64,000 bases of DNA from Pseudobutyrivibrio xylanivorans. GTDB taxonomy: Bacteria > Bacillota > Clostridia > Lachnospirales > Lachnospiraceae. A model generated the notes under the pieces. It saw nothing but the letters and a program-made list of their open reading frames with translations, made no database searches and was not told the origin of the DNA. The stretch is from positions 899,801 through 963,800 of the forward strand of contig NZ_CP043028.1 in the NCBI RefSeq assembly GCF_008935055.1, written 5' to 3'. Below, in pieces: positions 10,701 to 20,541 of this stretch. Each line of letters begins with the position of its first letter. The first letter of the stretch is position 1. The position numbers were made by a program, and so were the translations under genes.

Positions 10701-11363
10701 CTACTGTAAAATCTTTAATAAAGTTTCAAATTCCTGTTCTTTCAATAAAAAAGGGTCTTCAATACATGGTATTGTATAGATATTGCATCCTAGAATTCGT
10801 CTATGACTATCGTTTTCTTTTCTATTTTGTATTGTCCTCGAACAATACAACACTTGATTTATTCGTGTATTATTTTTTATTTTTAATTCTACGAATTCAT
10901 AATACTCACTTTTACACCAGGGACTCAAAGGCCCTATTACGATCCTGTTATCACATCTTTCAAATATAGTCTGTGTCTGTTCATCGAGTTGTTTCATATC
11001 TATGATTATCCAAGCCTTCTTATCATCTATTAGCTGGTTTACCTCATCCAGATTGCTTGTCAAAATATAGTAAACACCCCCGTATTTATATGCTTTGTGC
11101 CCGTTCAACTTCGTCCCATTCAATCCTACTACGCTTAGAAGCTTGCTTTCATCACTCAGTTCTATGTAAATCACTTTTTTCTTCAATACTGAACTTATAA
11201 AGCTTGCCAAGCAAAGACAAAGATGTGTGACACCTGCCTTTGGACAAACACCTACTATACAAGTCTTTTTGTTTTGTCTCCCTCTATTATTACGTGATAA
11301 TAAAATCTTTATTGTTTTTAAAAATCGCCGAAAAACACTTCTCCTCATCCTTAGATAAACCAT
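10701..11363 (-). CDS. MinD/CpaE-like protein with degenerate P-loop, unknown function
   Basis: A 220-residue protein with a basic N-terminus (MVYLRMRRSVFRRFLKTIK). A MinD-like alpha/beta fold is suggested by CIVGVCPKAGVTHLCLCLA (deviant P-loop place), KKKVIYIELSD and AWIIIDMKQLDE. The usual KGGxGKT is not intact. Its 5' end overlaps the kinase gene by 74 bases (59 if the second ATG at 11348 is used), implying coupled translation. A similar degenerate P-loop domain forms the C-terminal half of that kinase, so the two may form a heterodimer. Function not recognised. Confidence 0.7.
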   Translation of the reverse strand: MVYLRMRRSVFRRFLKTIKILLSRNNRGRQNKKTCIVGVCPKAGVTHLCLCLASFISSVLKKKVIYIELSDESKLLSVVGLNGTKLNGHKAYKYGGVYYILTSNLDEVNQLIDDKKAWIIIDMKQLDEQTQTIFERCDNRIVIGPLSPWCKSEYYEFVELKIKNNTRINQVLYCSRTIQNRKENDSHRRILGCNIYTIPCIEDPFLLKEQEFETLLKILQ

Positions 11364-12588
11364 TTCCTTTAACTGTTGGGTACTTATATACTTTTTTCCC
11401 TATATCCTTTGCAAGCAGTACACTTGTTAACCTGTCAGAAAAATTCGTTACGACATACACGTTTTCATTTTTTATCCATTCTGGATAATCTTCAGCCATC
11501 TGCCAGGGTGCTCCGCCCATCACATATATAATCAAATCTGTGTCAACTGGCACATTTATATTCGTTCCACAGTCATAAATATACAAACCATCAGGAGGTC
11601 TAAAATGCTCTACGTTCTCTCCATATTCAGGAATTCCCCTAAAGCCTTCGTGGTATAAAACACCTCTATCCAATTTGGTATTTTTAAGATTTCTCCATAG
11701 ATTTAGTACTGTGTTTCTCTCTATATCCTTATAATAACAGTCGATTTTTCTCTTATTAAAAAATCTACACATGGATATGGCAATGCGGGTTGTACCCACT
11801 GCATGGGTTCCGCCAATCACCGCGATTTTTCTATCGAGATGCGTTTTTCCGATTCCGTCATAAACTCTGTCTCCCTGTAGATTTTCAAGCAGCCGCCTCA
11901 GTTCTGTAATAGACTGAATTCGTCTTTCTACATCAACTTCAGTTGCGCATTCTACAATTCGTTTAATCCTGAAATCATCTTTTGCATAACTATTAATTTG
12001 CATAAAACCAATAACTTTTCCAACGCCGTACACATCACAACGTTCATCCAAACAACGTCCCGATTGTTGCTCCGGTGCTGCCCAGTCTTTCGTTCCAACG
12101 GGCTTTGCCCTATCAGCCTCAGACTTTGCTATGGAAATGCCAAAATCGATAAGTTTTATTGTGTTCCGCTGCATAATACAATGTTCAGGCTTCATATCCC
12201 TGTAAAGCACAGGCTCACTTCCTGCTGTATGCAGCGTTTCAACAACCTTACATATCTCAATAGCAATCGCTATTAGCTTTTCTTTTGTTATTTTGGTTTT
12301 CAGCAAATACTCCCGTAGAGAAATTCCCTCTACATATTCCTCAACCAAATAAATCATTTCTTCTGTATCTTCTACTTCGTAAATGGTGGGTATTTGGGAT
12401 GATTTAATCCCTTGTAAAAGATGTGCTTCGGATAGGATGCTGTTCGCATCAGGATGGGCTCTGTGAATAGCCTTAAGAATCCTTAATGCTCCTATCTTTT
12501 TGTAATTGACAAGTATGACTGCCGTAGCTGCTGACTCGCGCAGTACCCGAATTACTTCGTACCTGTCATCAATACCTTTTGGTATCAA
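11290..12588 (-). CDS. Ser/Thr protein kinase-like domain fused to a MinD-like domain
   Basis: A 432-residue protein. Residues about 8-215 form a Hanks-type kinase domain: the catalytic loop is YRDMKPEHCI (HRD replaced by YRD, Asn by His), DFG is intact in IDFGISIAK, and APE is present as AAPEQQ. The Gly-rich loop is lost (VLRESAATAVILVN). Residues about 248-432 start with KIAVIGGTHAVGTTRIAISM, a degenerate P-loop, and contain LYIYDCGTN and LIIYVMGGAPWQ. The start is TTG at 12588 with GGAAGGAG upstream. It may be a weak kinase or a pseudokinase. Next to it is a MinD-like partner; the role is unknown. Confidence 0.8.
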   Translation of the reverse strand: MIPKGIDDRYEVIRVLRESAATAVILVNYKKIGALRILKAIHRAHPDANSILSEAHLLQGIKSSQIPTIYEVEDTEEMIYLVEEYVEGISLREYLLKTKITKEKLIAIAIEICKVVETLHTAGSEPVLYRDMKPEHCIMQRNTIKLIDFGISIAKSEADRAKPVGTKDWAAPEQQSGRCLDERCDVYGVGKVIGFMQINSYAKDDFRIKRIVECATEVDVERRIQSITELRRLLENLQGDRVYDGIGKTHLDRKIAVIGGTHAVGTTRIAISMCRFFNKRKIDCYYKDIERNTVLNLWRNLKNTKLDRGVLYHEGFRGIPEYGENVEHFRPPDGLYIYDCGTNINVPVDTDLIIYVMGGAPWQMAEDYPEWIKNENVYVVTNFSDRLTSVLLAKDIGKKVYKYPTVKGNGLSKDEEKCFSAIFKNNKDFIIT

Positions 12589-12838
12589 ATTACATCAGCT
12601 CCTTCCGTTTTGAAATATCGGAAAAAGCATCTCGCGGATAATTTTATATCACAGATAAAATTATATTGCAACCCCTATTTTGAAATTTATAATTTTTCTG
12701 TAATATTCTCTTAATAAAAATTTTATACATTTATCATCATTTTTTATAGTAAGTTTCCTTTACTTTCCGATATAATATATATATAATAATTCGAACAAGA
12801 CAAGCTACAGCATCTTTTTCGATTCGGGAGGTGATTTT
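12589..12838. promoter_or_regulatory. Divergent promoter region between the kinase gene and mecA
   Basis: Very A/T-rich. TATAAT-like boxes around 12770-12785 point toward mecA, which has GGGAGGTGA just before its ATG. No exact -35 box is convincing. Confidence 0.45.
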
Positions 12839-13588
12839 ATGAAAATTGAAAAAATCAACGAGAACCAGATCAGATGCACTCTTTCAAGAGAAGATTTAAT
12901 TAGCCGTCACATCAAACTTTCAGAGCTAGCCTATGGCTCAGCAAAGGCCAGAGAGCTTTTTAGAGAGCTTATGGAGCAAGCTTCGTACCAATATGGTTTT
13001 GAAGCGGAAGATATTCCACTTATGATAGAGGCTATACCGCTTTCATCAGAATCCATCGTACTTTTAGTTACAAAAGTCGACAGTCCAGACGAGCTAGACA
13101 CTCGTTTTTCTCGATTCTCTGAGGACGATGACGATTATGATGATGACGATATGAATGTGACTGATGCTCCATCAAAGCCATTTAACGAGGCAGCAGCAGA
13201 TGACATTCTAAACATATTCAACAGTTTACTTCAAAAAGCAGAGGAAGCCATCAAGGCATCTCCTGAAAAGGCAGCTGCAAAAGGCTTGCCAGTTGATATC
13301 ACTAAGATGTTCGTTTTCGACAATCTCGAGGATGTCATAAAGCTTTCAGGAATCCTGGCTCCATTCTATACAGGAAAGAATTCTCTTTATAAGAGTCCAT
13401 TTGATGATAGATATTACTTAGTAGTGAGCAAATCCAAGGACAGTGTGGAAACCTACAATAAGGTCTGCAACATCCTCTCAGAGTACAGTGATCAACAGAA
13501 TTATGTAGTTGGTACTGATGCGTATATGTCTGAGCACTACGAGACAATGGTTCAAAATAACGCAATTCAAGAGCTTGCTCTTATATAA
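12839..13588 (+). CDS. mecA: Adaptor protein MecA
   Basis: ClpCP protease adaptor that delivers targets such as ComK in Bacillus relatives, 249 residues. The N-terminal part (MKIEKINENQIRCTLSREDL, LISRHIKLSELAYGS) and the acidic linker (FSEDDDDYDDDDMN) followed by a conserved C-terminal domain (FDNLEDVIKLSGIL, SLYKSPFDDRYYL) match the MecA/YpbH family. The start ATG has GGGAGGTG six bases upstream. Monocistronic, with a strong terminator directly after it. Confidence 0.93.
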   Translation: MKIEKINENQIRCTLSREDLISRHIKLSELAYGSAKARELFRELMEQASYQYGFEAEDIPLMIEAIPLSSESIVLLVTKVDSPDELDTRFSRFSEDDDDYDDDDMNVTDAPSKPFNEAAADDILNIFNSLLQKAEEAIKASPEKAAAKGLPVDITKMFVFDNLEDVIKLSGILAPFYTGKNSLYKSPFDDRYYLVVSKSKDSVETYNKVCNILSEYSDQQNYVVGTDAYMSEHYETMVQNNAIQELALI

Positions 13589-13619
13589 AAAATGACCTGC
13601 GAAAGCAGGTCATTTTTTT
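13587..13619. terminator. Bidirectional terminator between mecA and the ferredoxin gene
   Basis: AATGACCTGC (13591-13600) and GCAGGTCATT (13605-13614) form a ten-base stem with a GAAA loop, with seven T on the right and an A run on the left. It can serve mecA (+) and the ferredoxin gene (-). Confidence 0.92.
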
Positions 13620-13642
13620 AACCGAGTTTCTTCGAGAAACTA

Positions 13643-13813
13643 TTAGCCCTGTGAAATAGCACCTGTTGGGCAAACGCCAGCGCATGTACCACACTCAACA
13701 CAAGCTGTCTCATCGATCTGGAACTGTGAATCGCCCTGTGAGATTGCTCCTACTGGACACTCTGGCTCGCATGTTCCACAAGATACGCATGAATCAGAAA
13801 TTACATATGCCAT
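13643..13813 (-). CDS. 2[4Fe-4S] ferredoxin
   Basis: A 56-residue clostridial-type ferredoxin, an electron carrier at low potential. Both cluster motifs are present and nearly identical: CVSCGTCEPECP and CVECGTCAGVCP, each followed by GAISQG, which shows the ancient internal duplication. The ATG at 13813 has AAGGAGGA eight bases upstream. It ends just before the shared terminator with mecA. Confidence 0.96.
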   Translation of the reverse strand: MAYVISDSCVSCGTCEPECPVGAISQGDSQFQIDETACVECGTCAGVCPTGAISQG

Positions 13814-14091
13814 AATTAAAATCCTCCTTAAACTCTTATTGATAATATTTTATCAATTTCATGTGATGAAATCATCATACACCTTAATTGTGTCCAAATC
13901 AAGAACAGAATTGTTTTTTTCAAAATACCTAGAAAATCAGGACTTACTGTGGTTTTTGGCTTCTAATCCATGTTGATTTATACTAACTTTAGTTCAAATT
14001 GTGTACACAACTTAATTATCAGATATCATTGCTTATTATTACGAACCGTGTTATTATTTTTAAGAATTTTGTGAAAGGAAGGAATATAAAA

Positions 14092-14298
14092 ATGGCAAGA
14101 GTTTCAAAGTCAACAATGATTGGCGAGCTCCTTCAGATTGATGCTGATGTAGCTCCTATTTTACTTAATATCGGTATGCACTGCCTTGGATGCCCATCAT
14201 CACAGATGGAGACAATCGAGGAGGCAGCTATGGTACACGGTATTGATGCTGATGACCTCGTTGAAGAGATTAACACATTCTTAGATTCAAAAGCATAA
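14092..14298 (+). CDS. DUF1858 (hybrid-cluster-associated redox) small protein
   Basis: A 68-residue protein of the DUF1858 kind, with the CxxC pair in IGMHCLGCPSSQMETIEEA and the repeated helical pattern typical of this family, often found near hybrid cluster proteins and redox enzymes. The ATG at 14092 (MARVSKSTMIGELL) follows GGAAGGAA. A longer frame from 13999 has no ribosome binding site and was discarded. Probably a redox or metal-binding helper; partner not visible here. Confidence 0.88.
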   Translation: MARVSKSTMIGELLQIDADVAPILLNIGMHCLGCPSSQMETIEEAAMVHGIDADDLVEEINTFLDSKA

Positions 14299-14328
14299 AA
14301 AATGGCCTGCCTATGCAGGCCATTTTTT
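14297..14328. terminator. Bidirectional terminator between the DUF1858 gene and dnaB
   Basis: AATGGCCTGC (14301-14310) and GCAGGCCATT (14315-14324) form a perfect 10-base stem with a CTAT loop, T run on the right, A run on the left. The dnaB stop codon follows at 14330. Confidence 0.92.
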
Positions 14329-14329
14329 C

Positions 14330-15679
14330 TTATTCTTCTCTATTCGAGTACTGACTTCTATCTCTATTAGCAAATCTTGTGTATTCAGGAAGCCATGTAA
14401 GCTCGATGGTACCAATAGGACCATTACGCTGCTTGGCAACAATGATTTCTGATACACCCTTCATTTCCGAATCATGATTATAATAATCATCACGGTATAT
14501 GAACATTACCACGTCTGCATCCTGCTCGATGGCTCCAGACTCACGCAAGTCAGACATCATAGGACGATGATCAGGTCTCTGCTCAACAGCTCGAGAAAGC
14601 TGTGACAGTGCAATAACTGGTACATTAAGCTCACGGGCCAAGCCCTTTAACGAACGTGAAATCTCCGAAATCTCCTGCTGTCTACTCTCTGACTTACCAT
14701 TTCCAGACATAAGCTGTAGGTAGTCAATGATGATAATGGATAATCCCATTTCCATCTTGAATTTTCGACATTTACTCCTAAGCTCGCCTATTGATATACC
14801 TGGTGTATCATCGATAATAAGCTTTGAATTACCAATCTTTCCAGCACCTTCAATAAGGTTTTCCCAATCTGCCTCCTGAAGGTTACCTGTACGGAGCTTC
14901 TGCGCGTCTACTCTGGATTCCAGTGCAAACATACGGTTAACCAGCTGCTCCTTTGACATTTCCAGTGAGAATATTGCAGCACACAAATGCTCATGGATAG
15001 TAATGTGCTGTGCCAGGTTCAATACAAATGCTGTCTTACCCATTGAAGGACGAGCCGCAATCAATATAAGATCCGATGGTTGCAAGCCGGCAGTCTGTCT
15101 GTCCAAATCAATAAATCCAGTTGGTATTCCTGTAACAACACCCTTCTGCTTTGAAGCCTGCTCAATCTTTGCAATGGCATTCATTACAACCTGCTTGATT
15201 GGGACATAGTCTGTATTTCCTCTGTTCTGAACCAATGAGAAAATATCTCTCTCAGTCTGATTCAAAATAGAATCCACTTCTTCAGCGCCCTCAAAGCACA
15301 TATTTTCAATATTTTGATTTACCTTGATAATGTTTCTAAGTATTGCCTTATCTTTAACGATATTGGCGTAATTCTTAGCATTTACTGTTGTTGGCACATT
15401 GAGGATAAGCTGCTGAATATACTCAATTGATGCCACTTCTGGAGAAACACCCTTTTCCTTAAGCTTGTTCTGAAGTGTAACCTCATCTACAGCTACGTTT
15501 GCATTGAACAGCTCTACTATGGCCTCAAAAATAATTCCATTCTGTTGATGATAAAAATCATCCTTTATTAGGATTTCCGAGCATTCGATAATTGTATCTC
15601 TATCAACAATCATTGAACCGATTACCGACTGCTCAGCCTCCAAGGAATTGGGCATCTGTCTGCGTATTACGTCATCCAT
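14330..15679 (-). CDS. dnaB: Replicative DNA helicase DnaB
   Basis: Ring-shaped 5'-3' helicase of the replication fork, 449 residues, full length. The N-terminal primase-binding domain (PNSLEAEQSVIGSMI) is followed by the RecA-like domain with Walker A ARPSMGKTAF, Walker B IIIIDYLQLM and the DnaB signature ELNVPVIALSQLSRAVEQR. It lies 14 bases after rplI, in the common Firmicutes order gdpP-rplI-dnaB. Confidence 0.97.
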   Translation of the reverse strand: MDDVIRRQMPNSLEAEQSVIGSMIVDRDTIIECSEILIKDDFYHQQNGIIFEAIVELFNANVAVDEVTLQNKLKEKGVSPEVASIEYIQQLILNVPTTVNAKNYANIVKDKAILRNIIKVNQNIENMCFEGAEEVDSILNQTERDIFSLVQNRGNTDYVPIKQVVMNAIAKIEQASKQKGVVTGIPTGFIDLDRQTAGLQPSDLILIAARPSMGKTAFVLNLAQHITIHEHLCAAIFSLEMSKEQLVNRMFALESRVDAQKLRTGNLQEADWENLIEGAGKIGNSKLIIDDTPGISIGELRSKCRKFKMEMGLSIIIIDYLQLMSGNGKSESRQQEISEISRSLKGLARELNVPVIALSQLSRAVEQRPDHRPMMSDLRESGAIEQDADVVMFIYRDDYYNHDSEMKGVSEIIVAKQRNGPIGTIELTWLPEYTRFANRDRSQYSNREE

Positions 15680-15693
15680 AAGTAATTATTCCC

Positions 15694-16143
15694 CTATTTT
15701 CCCTCACTAACGTGAACTCTAAGTGTAGCTGTAACCTTTGGGTGAAGCTTAACCTTTACCTCATAGGTACCAAGTGCTCTGATTGGATCTTCTAATACAA
15801 TCTTTTTCTTGTCAATTTCCTTGCCGTACTGCTTCTTTGCAGCTTCAGCAATTTCCTTTGTTGAAACTGAACCGAAAGTTCTTCCACCTTCGCCGGTCTT
15901 AATTGTAGTCTCAACCTTCCACTCTTCGATTTCGTTGCCAAATGCAACGGCTGCCTCGTAATTTTCCTGCGCAACCTTTTCATCGTGCTTATTTTGGAGC
16001 TTTAAATCATTGAGAGCTGCATTTGTAGCCTCTACACCAAGCTTTTTCTTAAAGAGCATGTTGCGTGCGTAGCCTTCGCTAACTTCAACAACCTCTCCCT
16101 TCTTTCCAAGTGATTTTACATCCTGAAGTAATATTACCTTCAT
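15694..16143 (-). CDS. rplI: 50S ribosomal protein L9
   Basis: Large-subunit protein L9, 149 residues. The N-terminal domain [20 protein letters not shown] plus [13 protein letters not shown] is the family signature; a long connecting helix leads to the C-terminal domain with [16 protein letters not shown]. The start ATG overlaps the gdpP stop by four bases (ATGA), so the two are coupled. Confidence 0.97.
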   Translation of the reverse strand: MKVILLQDVKSLGKKGEVVEVSEGYARNMLFKKKLGVEATNAALNDLKLQNKHDEKVAQENYEAAVAFGNEIEEWKVETTIKTGEGGRTFGSVSTKEIAEAAKKQYGKEIDKKKIVLEDPIRALGTYEVKVKLHPKVTATLRVHVSEGK

Positions 16144-18197
16144 AGTCTGATTTCTCCTTCTTCTAGCATTTTATCAATAGTCTCTTCCAAATCCTTATGC
16201 ACTTCTTCAAGAGTTCTGTTTTGAATCTGTGCACCGGCGATATTAACATGTCCACCGCCTCCAAGGCGTATCATTATGCTCTGAACATCGATTTCATCGA
16301 TTGAACGAGAGCTAATGTAAATCTTGTCCATAAACTTTGTAAGAACAAAGGACGCCTTTATTCCTACAATATTGAGAAGTTCATTTGCAGCCTGAGCTCC
16401 AATGACTGTTGGTGATTCAAGCTGTCCATCTGGCTCGCACTCTGAAATTGCGAATGCTCCTCGATAAGTCTTAGCATTTCTCACCACCTCAGCTCTAGCC
16501 TTATAGGTCTCCATGTTTTCACGAAGCATCTTACGAACTCGTGTAACCTCTGCACCGTTTCTTCTAAGAAATGCCGCAGCTTCAAAAGTTCTGACACCAG
16601 TCTTTGTCATGAAGTTGTTGGTATCAATAAGGATACCAGCGTATATAGCATCTGCTTCTGTAGAATTAATATTAATCTTTTCAGCAAAATACTGAAGAAC
16701 TTCTGCAATCATCTCACAGGCTGATGATGCATAAGGCTCAATGTAGGAAAGAATTGGGTTTTCAATAATTTCCTCAACCTGACGATGATGATCAATTACG
16801 ACAATGTTTTTATTCTTATATAAGAGTGCAGGACACTCAACATAGCTTGGTCGGTTTGTATCAACAACCATGATAAGTGTATTGTCGTTACAAAGATTAA
16901 TTGCCTGCTCACTTGTGATGAACATATCATCAGGATATTCATCCTTTTCTGTGAAACTTTCAACAACTGGCCTCATGGAGCTTGTAATTGTGTCGATAAC
17001 GATATTTACTGGCTTTCCAATTTCACGTCCTGCACAAAATACACCAACTGATGTACCTATACAATCTGCATCTGAAAGATTGTGTCCCATAACGATTATT
17101 CTGTCTCGGGACTCCATAATCTCACGAAGAGCCTGTGCTTTTACACGGGCCTTTACACGAGTGGTTCTCTCAACTTCCTTGCCATGTGTTCCGTAATAAG
17201 AAACGTTCTGCCCATTTTTTACAACAACCTGGCAACCGCCACGTGCAAGAGCAAGATCGATAGCCATGTGGGCATACTGCGCTTTCTGTGCGTAACTGTC
17301 ACTTCCAAGACCTACACCAATGCTGACTGTAATGTCTCTGTCGTTGCCCATTTTTATAGTAGTAATATCCTCTACAATAGAGAATTTATCTTTCTCAAAA
17401 GCATCCAGATATTTCCTTTGGAAAGCTATTAAATACTTATCCTTCTCGAGACGGCGAACTATTGCATCACCTTCTCCAAAATACTTGTTAATCTTTCGAT
17501 CTAAAAGTGCCAATAGCATTGAGCGCTTTGCATTTTCAACCTGCTCAAACACTTCATCATAATTATCAATATAAAGTAATGCCATGACCATAGCCTGGTC
17601 ATTAATCTTTGCCTTTGTTTCCTGAACATCAGTCTCGTCAAAGAGAATAATTGCAACAAGTCCATCTGCACTTCCATCAAGGCTAGCAATCATTCTGCTA
17701 CCTGAAAGTGGTTCTGTCATATCAAGACGTTGAAGGCTTGCAAGATATTTTCTTTCATTATACTCAATGTGAATATCAAAGCTGTCATCCTTGGCATGGT
17801 CGATACCCTCTCGAGTAATTTCTGGGAAAATTGTAGTAATTGATTTGTTGTAAGTCTTATTTTTCTCAACAAGCTTTCTAAACTCCTCGTTCATCCACAT
17901 GATTCGTCCTGTGGAATCCAAAAGTACATAAGGAAGTCTGAAATTCTTAATCAATTCCTTCTGCACAGTGCCATAATGTACTGCATATTCAATTATTGTG
18001 TTTTTAAATGCTTTGAGATTTGCTCTGTAATAGATATAAGCGACTATCCCGTAAATAAGCACAAAAATAGTCATCACTCCGGCAATTCGGGTGTTTACAA
18101 AGCCAACGACGATACATCCTATTAAAAATATAATTAGCATGTATAGAGGGAATCTTAGATATCTCTTCAACCGATTCCTATATTTTAATGCTTCCAT
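16140..18197 (-). CDS. gdpP: Cyclic-di-AMP phosphodiesterase GdpP
   Basis: Membrane phosphodiesterase that breaks down c-di-AMP, 685 residues. Order: two membrane helices (about residues 13-55), a PAS-like domain ([20 protein letters not shown]), a degenerate GGDEF domain, and the DHH/DHHA1 catalytic part with [32 protein letters not shown] and the C-terminal [15 protein letters not shown]. All metal ligands of the DHH domain look intact. Cotranscribed with rplI and dnaB. Confidence 0.95.
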   Translation of the reverse strand: MEALKYRNRLKRYLRFPLYMLIIFLIGCIVVGFVNTRIAGVMTIFVLIYGIVAYIYYRANLKAFKNTIIEYAVHYGTVQKELIKNFRLPYVLLDSTGRIMWMNEEFRKLVEKNKTYNKSITTIFPEITREGIDHAKDDSFDIHIEYNERKYLASLQRLDMTEPLSGSRMIASLDGSADGLVAIILFDETDVQETKAKINDQAMVMALLYIDNYDEVFEQVENAKRSMLLALLDRKINKYFGEGDAIVRRLEKDKYLIAFQRKYLDAFEKDKFSIVEDITTIKMGNDRDITVSIGVGLGSDSYAQKAQYAHMAIDLALARGGCQVVVKNGQNVSYYGTHGKEVERTTRVKARVKAQALREIMESRDRIIVMGHNLSDADCIGTSVGVFCAGREIGKPVNIVIDTITSSMRPVVESFTEKDEYPDDMFITSEQAINLCNDNTLIMVVDTNRPSYVECPALLYKNKNIVVIDHHRQVEEIIENPILSYIEPYASSACEMIAEVLQYFAEKININSTEADAIYAGILIDTNNFMTKTGVRTFEAAAFLRRNGAEVTRVRKMLRENMETYKARAEVVRNAKTYRGAFAISECEPDGQLESPTVIGAQAANELLNIVGIKASFVLTKFMDKIYISSRSIDEIDVQSIMIRLGGGGHVNIAGAQIQNRTLEEVHKDLEETIDKMLEEGEIRL

Positions 18198-18384
18198 ATG
18201 AAAATTCTCCCGATTTCAAAAAATCATCCTTTGGACAATATTATATCACAACACCTCTTGATATATGCTATTTATTCTTGAAGTATAGGCTATTTGTTCA
18301 ATTATCTTTGATCCAAATTGTGCACTTCTGCCAATGGGTTGGTAAAATAACGAAAGCTTTTTGTATTTTTTGGTTATTCTAACA

Positions 18385-18413
18385 TTGTTCACAATTTCTT
18401 CATTTTCTATAAT
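18385..18413 (+). promoter_or_regulatory. Predicted promoter for the sugar ABC ATPase gene
   Basis: TTGTTC (18385-18390) and TATAAT (18408-18413) with exactly 17 bases between them, 58 bases ahead of the ATG. The rest of the gdpP-ATPase gap is A/T-rich without other features. Confidence 0.65.
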
Positions 18414-18471
18414 CGTTATTAGTTAAGGGGTGACCCGAATTTTTACAAAATAAAAGAGAGGATATTTTATT

Positions 18472-19578
18472 ATGGCAGACATTGTATTAAAAGACATTAA
18501 CAAGAAATACCCAAACGGTTTCCACGCTGTAAAGGATTTCAATCTTGACATTAAGGACAAGGAGTTCATCATCTTCGTAGGTCCTTCAGGTTGTGGTAAG
18601 TCTACAACACTTCGTATGATCGCTGGTCTTGAGGAGATTTCTTCTGGTGAGCTTCTCATCGATGGAAAGCTTATGAACGACGTAGAGCCAAAGGACAGAG
18701 ATATCGCAATGGTATTCCAGAACTACGCTCTTTATCCACATATGACAGTTTACGATAACATGGCATTCGGACTTAAGCTCCGCAAGGTACCAAAGGACGA
18801 AATCGATAAGAAGGTTCGTGAGGCAGCTAGAATCCTTGACCTTGAGAAGCTTCTTGACAGAAAGCCAAAGGCTCTTTCAGGTGGTCAGAGACAGCGTGTT
18901 GCTATGGGTCGTGCAATCGTTCGTAATCCTAAGGTATTCCTTATGGATGAGCCTCTTTCAAACCTTGATGCAAAGCTTCGTGTTCAGATGAGAACAGAGA
19001 TTTCTAAGCTTCATGATTCACTTGGAGCTACAATGATTTACGTTACACACGATCAGACAGAGGCTATGACACTTGGTACAAGAATCGTTGTTATGAAGGA
19101 CGGTGTTGTTCAGCAGATCGATACACCAGCTAACCTTTACCAGAAGCCTTGCAACCTCTTCGTTGCTGGATTCATTGGATCACCACAGATGAACTTCCTT
19201 GAGGGAACACTTAATGCTGATTGCACAGCTATCCAGGTTAACGGTGCAAGCCTTCAGGTTCCACCTGCAAAGGCAAAGACTCTTTCAGAGAAGAACTACG
19301 GTGGAAAGACAGTTATCCTTGGTATCCGTCCAGAGGATATTCACGATTCACAGATTTTCGTTGATACACAGGCTTCTTCAGTTATCGAGGCTAAGATTTC
19401 TGTATACGAGCTTCTTGGTGCAGAGGTTTACTTATACTTTGATTATGCTGGTACACAGGTTACAGCAAGAGTTGACCCACGTACAACAGCTAGAGGTGGC
19501 GACACAGTTAAGTTTGCTCTTGATATGGAGAAGGCTCATTTCTTCGATAAGGATACAGAGCTTACAATTGCAAACTAA
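18472..19578 (+). CDS. Carbohydrate ABC transporter ATPase (MsmK/UgpC family)
   Basis: ATP-binding subunit for carbohydrate importers, 368 residues. Walker A GPSGCGKST, Q loop, signature LSGGQRQRVAMGRAIVR, Walker B VFLMDEPLSNLDAKLR and switch His in YVTHDQTEAM, then the C-terminal OB-type regulatory domain (GIRPEDIHDSQ). MsmK-type ATPases serve several sugar importers; the lac-type permease operon nearby has no ATPase gene of its own. Start with AGAGGA upstream. Followed by a hairpin that may end the message or control the next gene. Confidence 0.95.
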   Translation: MADIVLKDINKKYPNGFHAVKDFNLDIKDKEFIIFVGPSGCGKSTTLRMIAGLEEISSGELLIDGKLMNDVEPKDRDIAMVFQNYALYPHMTVYDNMAFGLKLRKVPKDEIDKKVREAARILDLEKLLDRKPKALSGGQRQRVAMGRAIVRNPKVFLMDEPLSNLDAKLRVQMRTEISKLHDSLGATMIYVTHDQTEAMTLGTRIVVMKDGVVQQIDTPANLYQKPCNLFVAGFIGSPQMNFLEGTLNADCTAIQVNGASLQVPPAKAKTLSEKNYGGKTVILGIRPEDIHDSQIFVDTQASSVIEAKISVYELLGAEVYLYFDYAGTQVTARVDPRTTARGGDTVKFALDMEKAHFFDKDTELTIAN

Positions 19579-19607
19579 TTGCAAACCTGTAATTATTGAT
19601 TTAAGAT

Positions 19608-19640
19608 GGAGGTATCTTTTTGAAAGGTACCTCTTTTTTT
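19608..19640 (+). terminator. Hairpin overlapping the start of the PucR-like gene
   Basis: GAGGTATCTTT (19609-19619) pairs with AAAGGTACCTC (19623-19633), one G-U, followed by a run of seven T. It has the shape of an intrinsic terminator for the ATPase gene. The 5' arm contains the GGAGG of the next gene and the loop contains its TTG start codon, so it would also hide the translation start. Confidence 0.8.
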
Positions 19641-20534
19641 ATGGATTTTAATAGTAAAAAAGAAAAACTACTAGAACAATTAAATAAAGCAACTGGAATT
19701 AATTTTGATATAACGGACTCTTCACTTTCCGAAGAAGAAACCATCAATAAACTAAAAGAACTGGTTGTCCATTTTAATGTAATTGATTCTAAAACAGGCT
19801 TATACAGGCTCTATCTTACTGGTGAGCTGGCATATTCTGATGCTGTTTCATCCCTTAGCAGATTTCACATTGAGGAAAATATTCCAAGACAAGTTTTCTA
19901 TATGGAAAGTCATCAAAGCTACACTAAAGAATCTGTTTCGCTTCTTAAGAGTATGCTTCCGGAATCCCACGATGTTGTTATTGAATTAGATGCTAAGCAC
20001 TTGATTGTTATCCTTAATTATCAGATTACTCCTAATGAGGAAAGCGTGAAGCAAAATGCCAATCAGTTCCTTGATATGTTGGAAGCAGAAGCCTTTACTT
20101 CATTTAAACTAAGCTATTGCAGTCCTGTTGAGAGCTTTAAAGAAATGCCTCAGGCGTATAAATCAGCTGTTCTTGCAATGCAGATTGGAAAGACTTTCCA
20201 GCATAACTATCGAATCTATGATTATGAATCATTAGGCCTTGGCCGTTTGCTATTTAATGTGCCAAGAACTGAAGTAGAAACCTACATAGAAAGACATATT
20301 AAGGCTGATATTCTCTCGCAAATTGATGAAGAAACCCTGAATTTATTAGATTCTTTCTTTGAAAATGATTTATCACTTGCTGAAACAAGCCGTAAGATGT
20401 TTATTCACAGAAATACACTTATATATAGACTTGATAAGTTCGCAGACTTAACAGGATATGATGTAAGAAAATTCAGTGATGCCATCACTGTAAAAATTTC
20501 ATTGATGCTATATAACTATATAAAATCACAATAA
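19620..20534 (+). CDS. PucR/CdaR-family transcriptional regulator
   Basis: A 304-residue protein whose C-terminus carries the PucR-type helix-turn-helix: FENDLSLAETSRKMFIHRNT followed by LIYRLDKFADLTGYDVR. The N-terminal 220 residues are a sensor region without clear motifs. The TTG at 19620 has GGAGG seven bases upstream; an ATG at 19641 directly follows the T run and has no ribosome binding site, so TTG is chosen. Placed right after the sugar ABC ATPase, it probably controls carbohydrate uptake, perhaps that gene itself. Confidence 0.85.
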   Translation: MKGTSFFMDFNSKKEKLLEQLNKATGINFDITDSSLSEEETINKLKELVVHFNVIDSKTGLYRLYLTGELAYSDAVSSLSRFHIEENIPRQVFYMESHQSYTKESVSLLKSMLPESHDVVIELDAKHLIVILNYQITPNEESVKQNANQFLDMLEAEAFTSFKLSYCSPVESFKEMPQAYKSAVLAMQIGKTFQHNYRIYDYESLGLGRLLFNVPRTEVETYIERHIKADILSQIDEETLNLLDSFFENDLSLAETSRKMFIHRNTLIYRLDKFADLTGYDVRKFSDAITVKISLMLYNYIKSQ

Positions 20535-20541
20535 AAAATAA

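Noticed and set aside
10564..10969. Plus-strand frames in the 10.5-11 kb region
   Set aside because: They are antisense to the MinD-like gene, hydrophobic by A/T composition only, and lack ribosome sites.
13999..14091. Longer 99-residue form of the DUF1858 protein
   Set aside because: No ribosome site at 13999 and the extra residues are not like the family; GGAAGGAA precedes the ATG at 14092.
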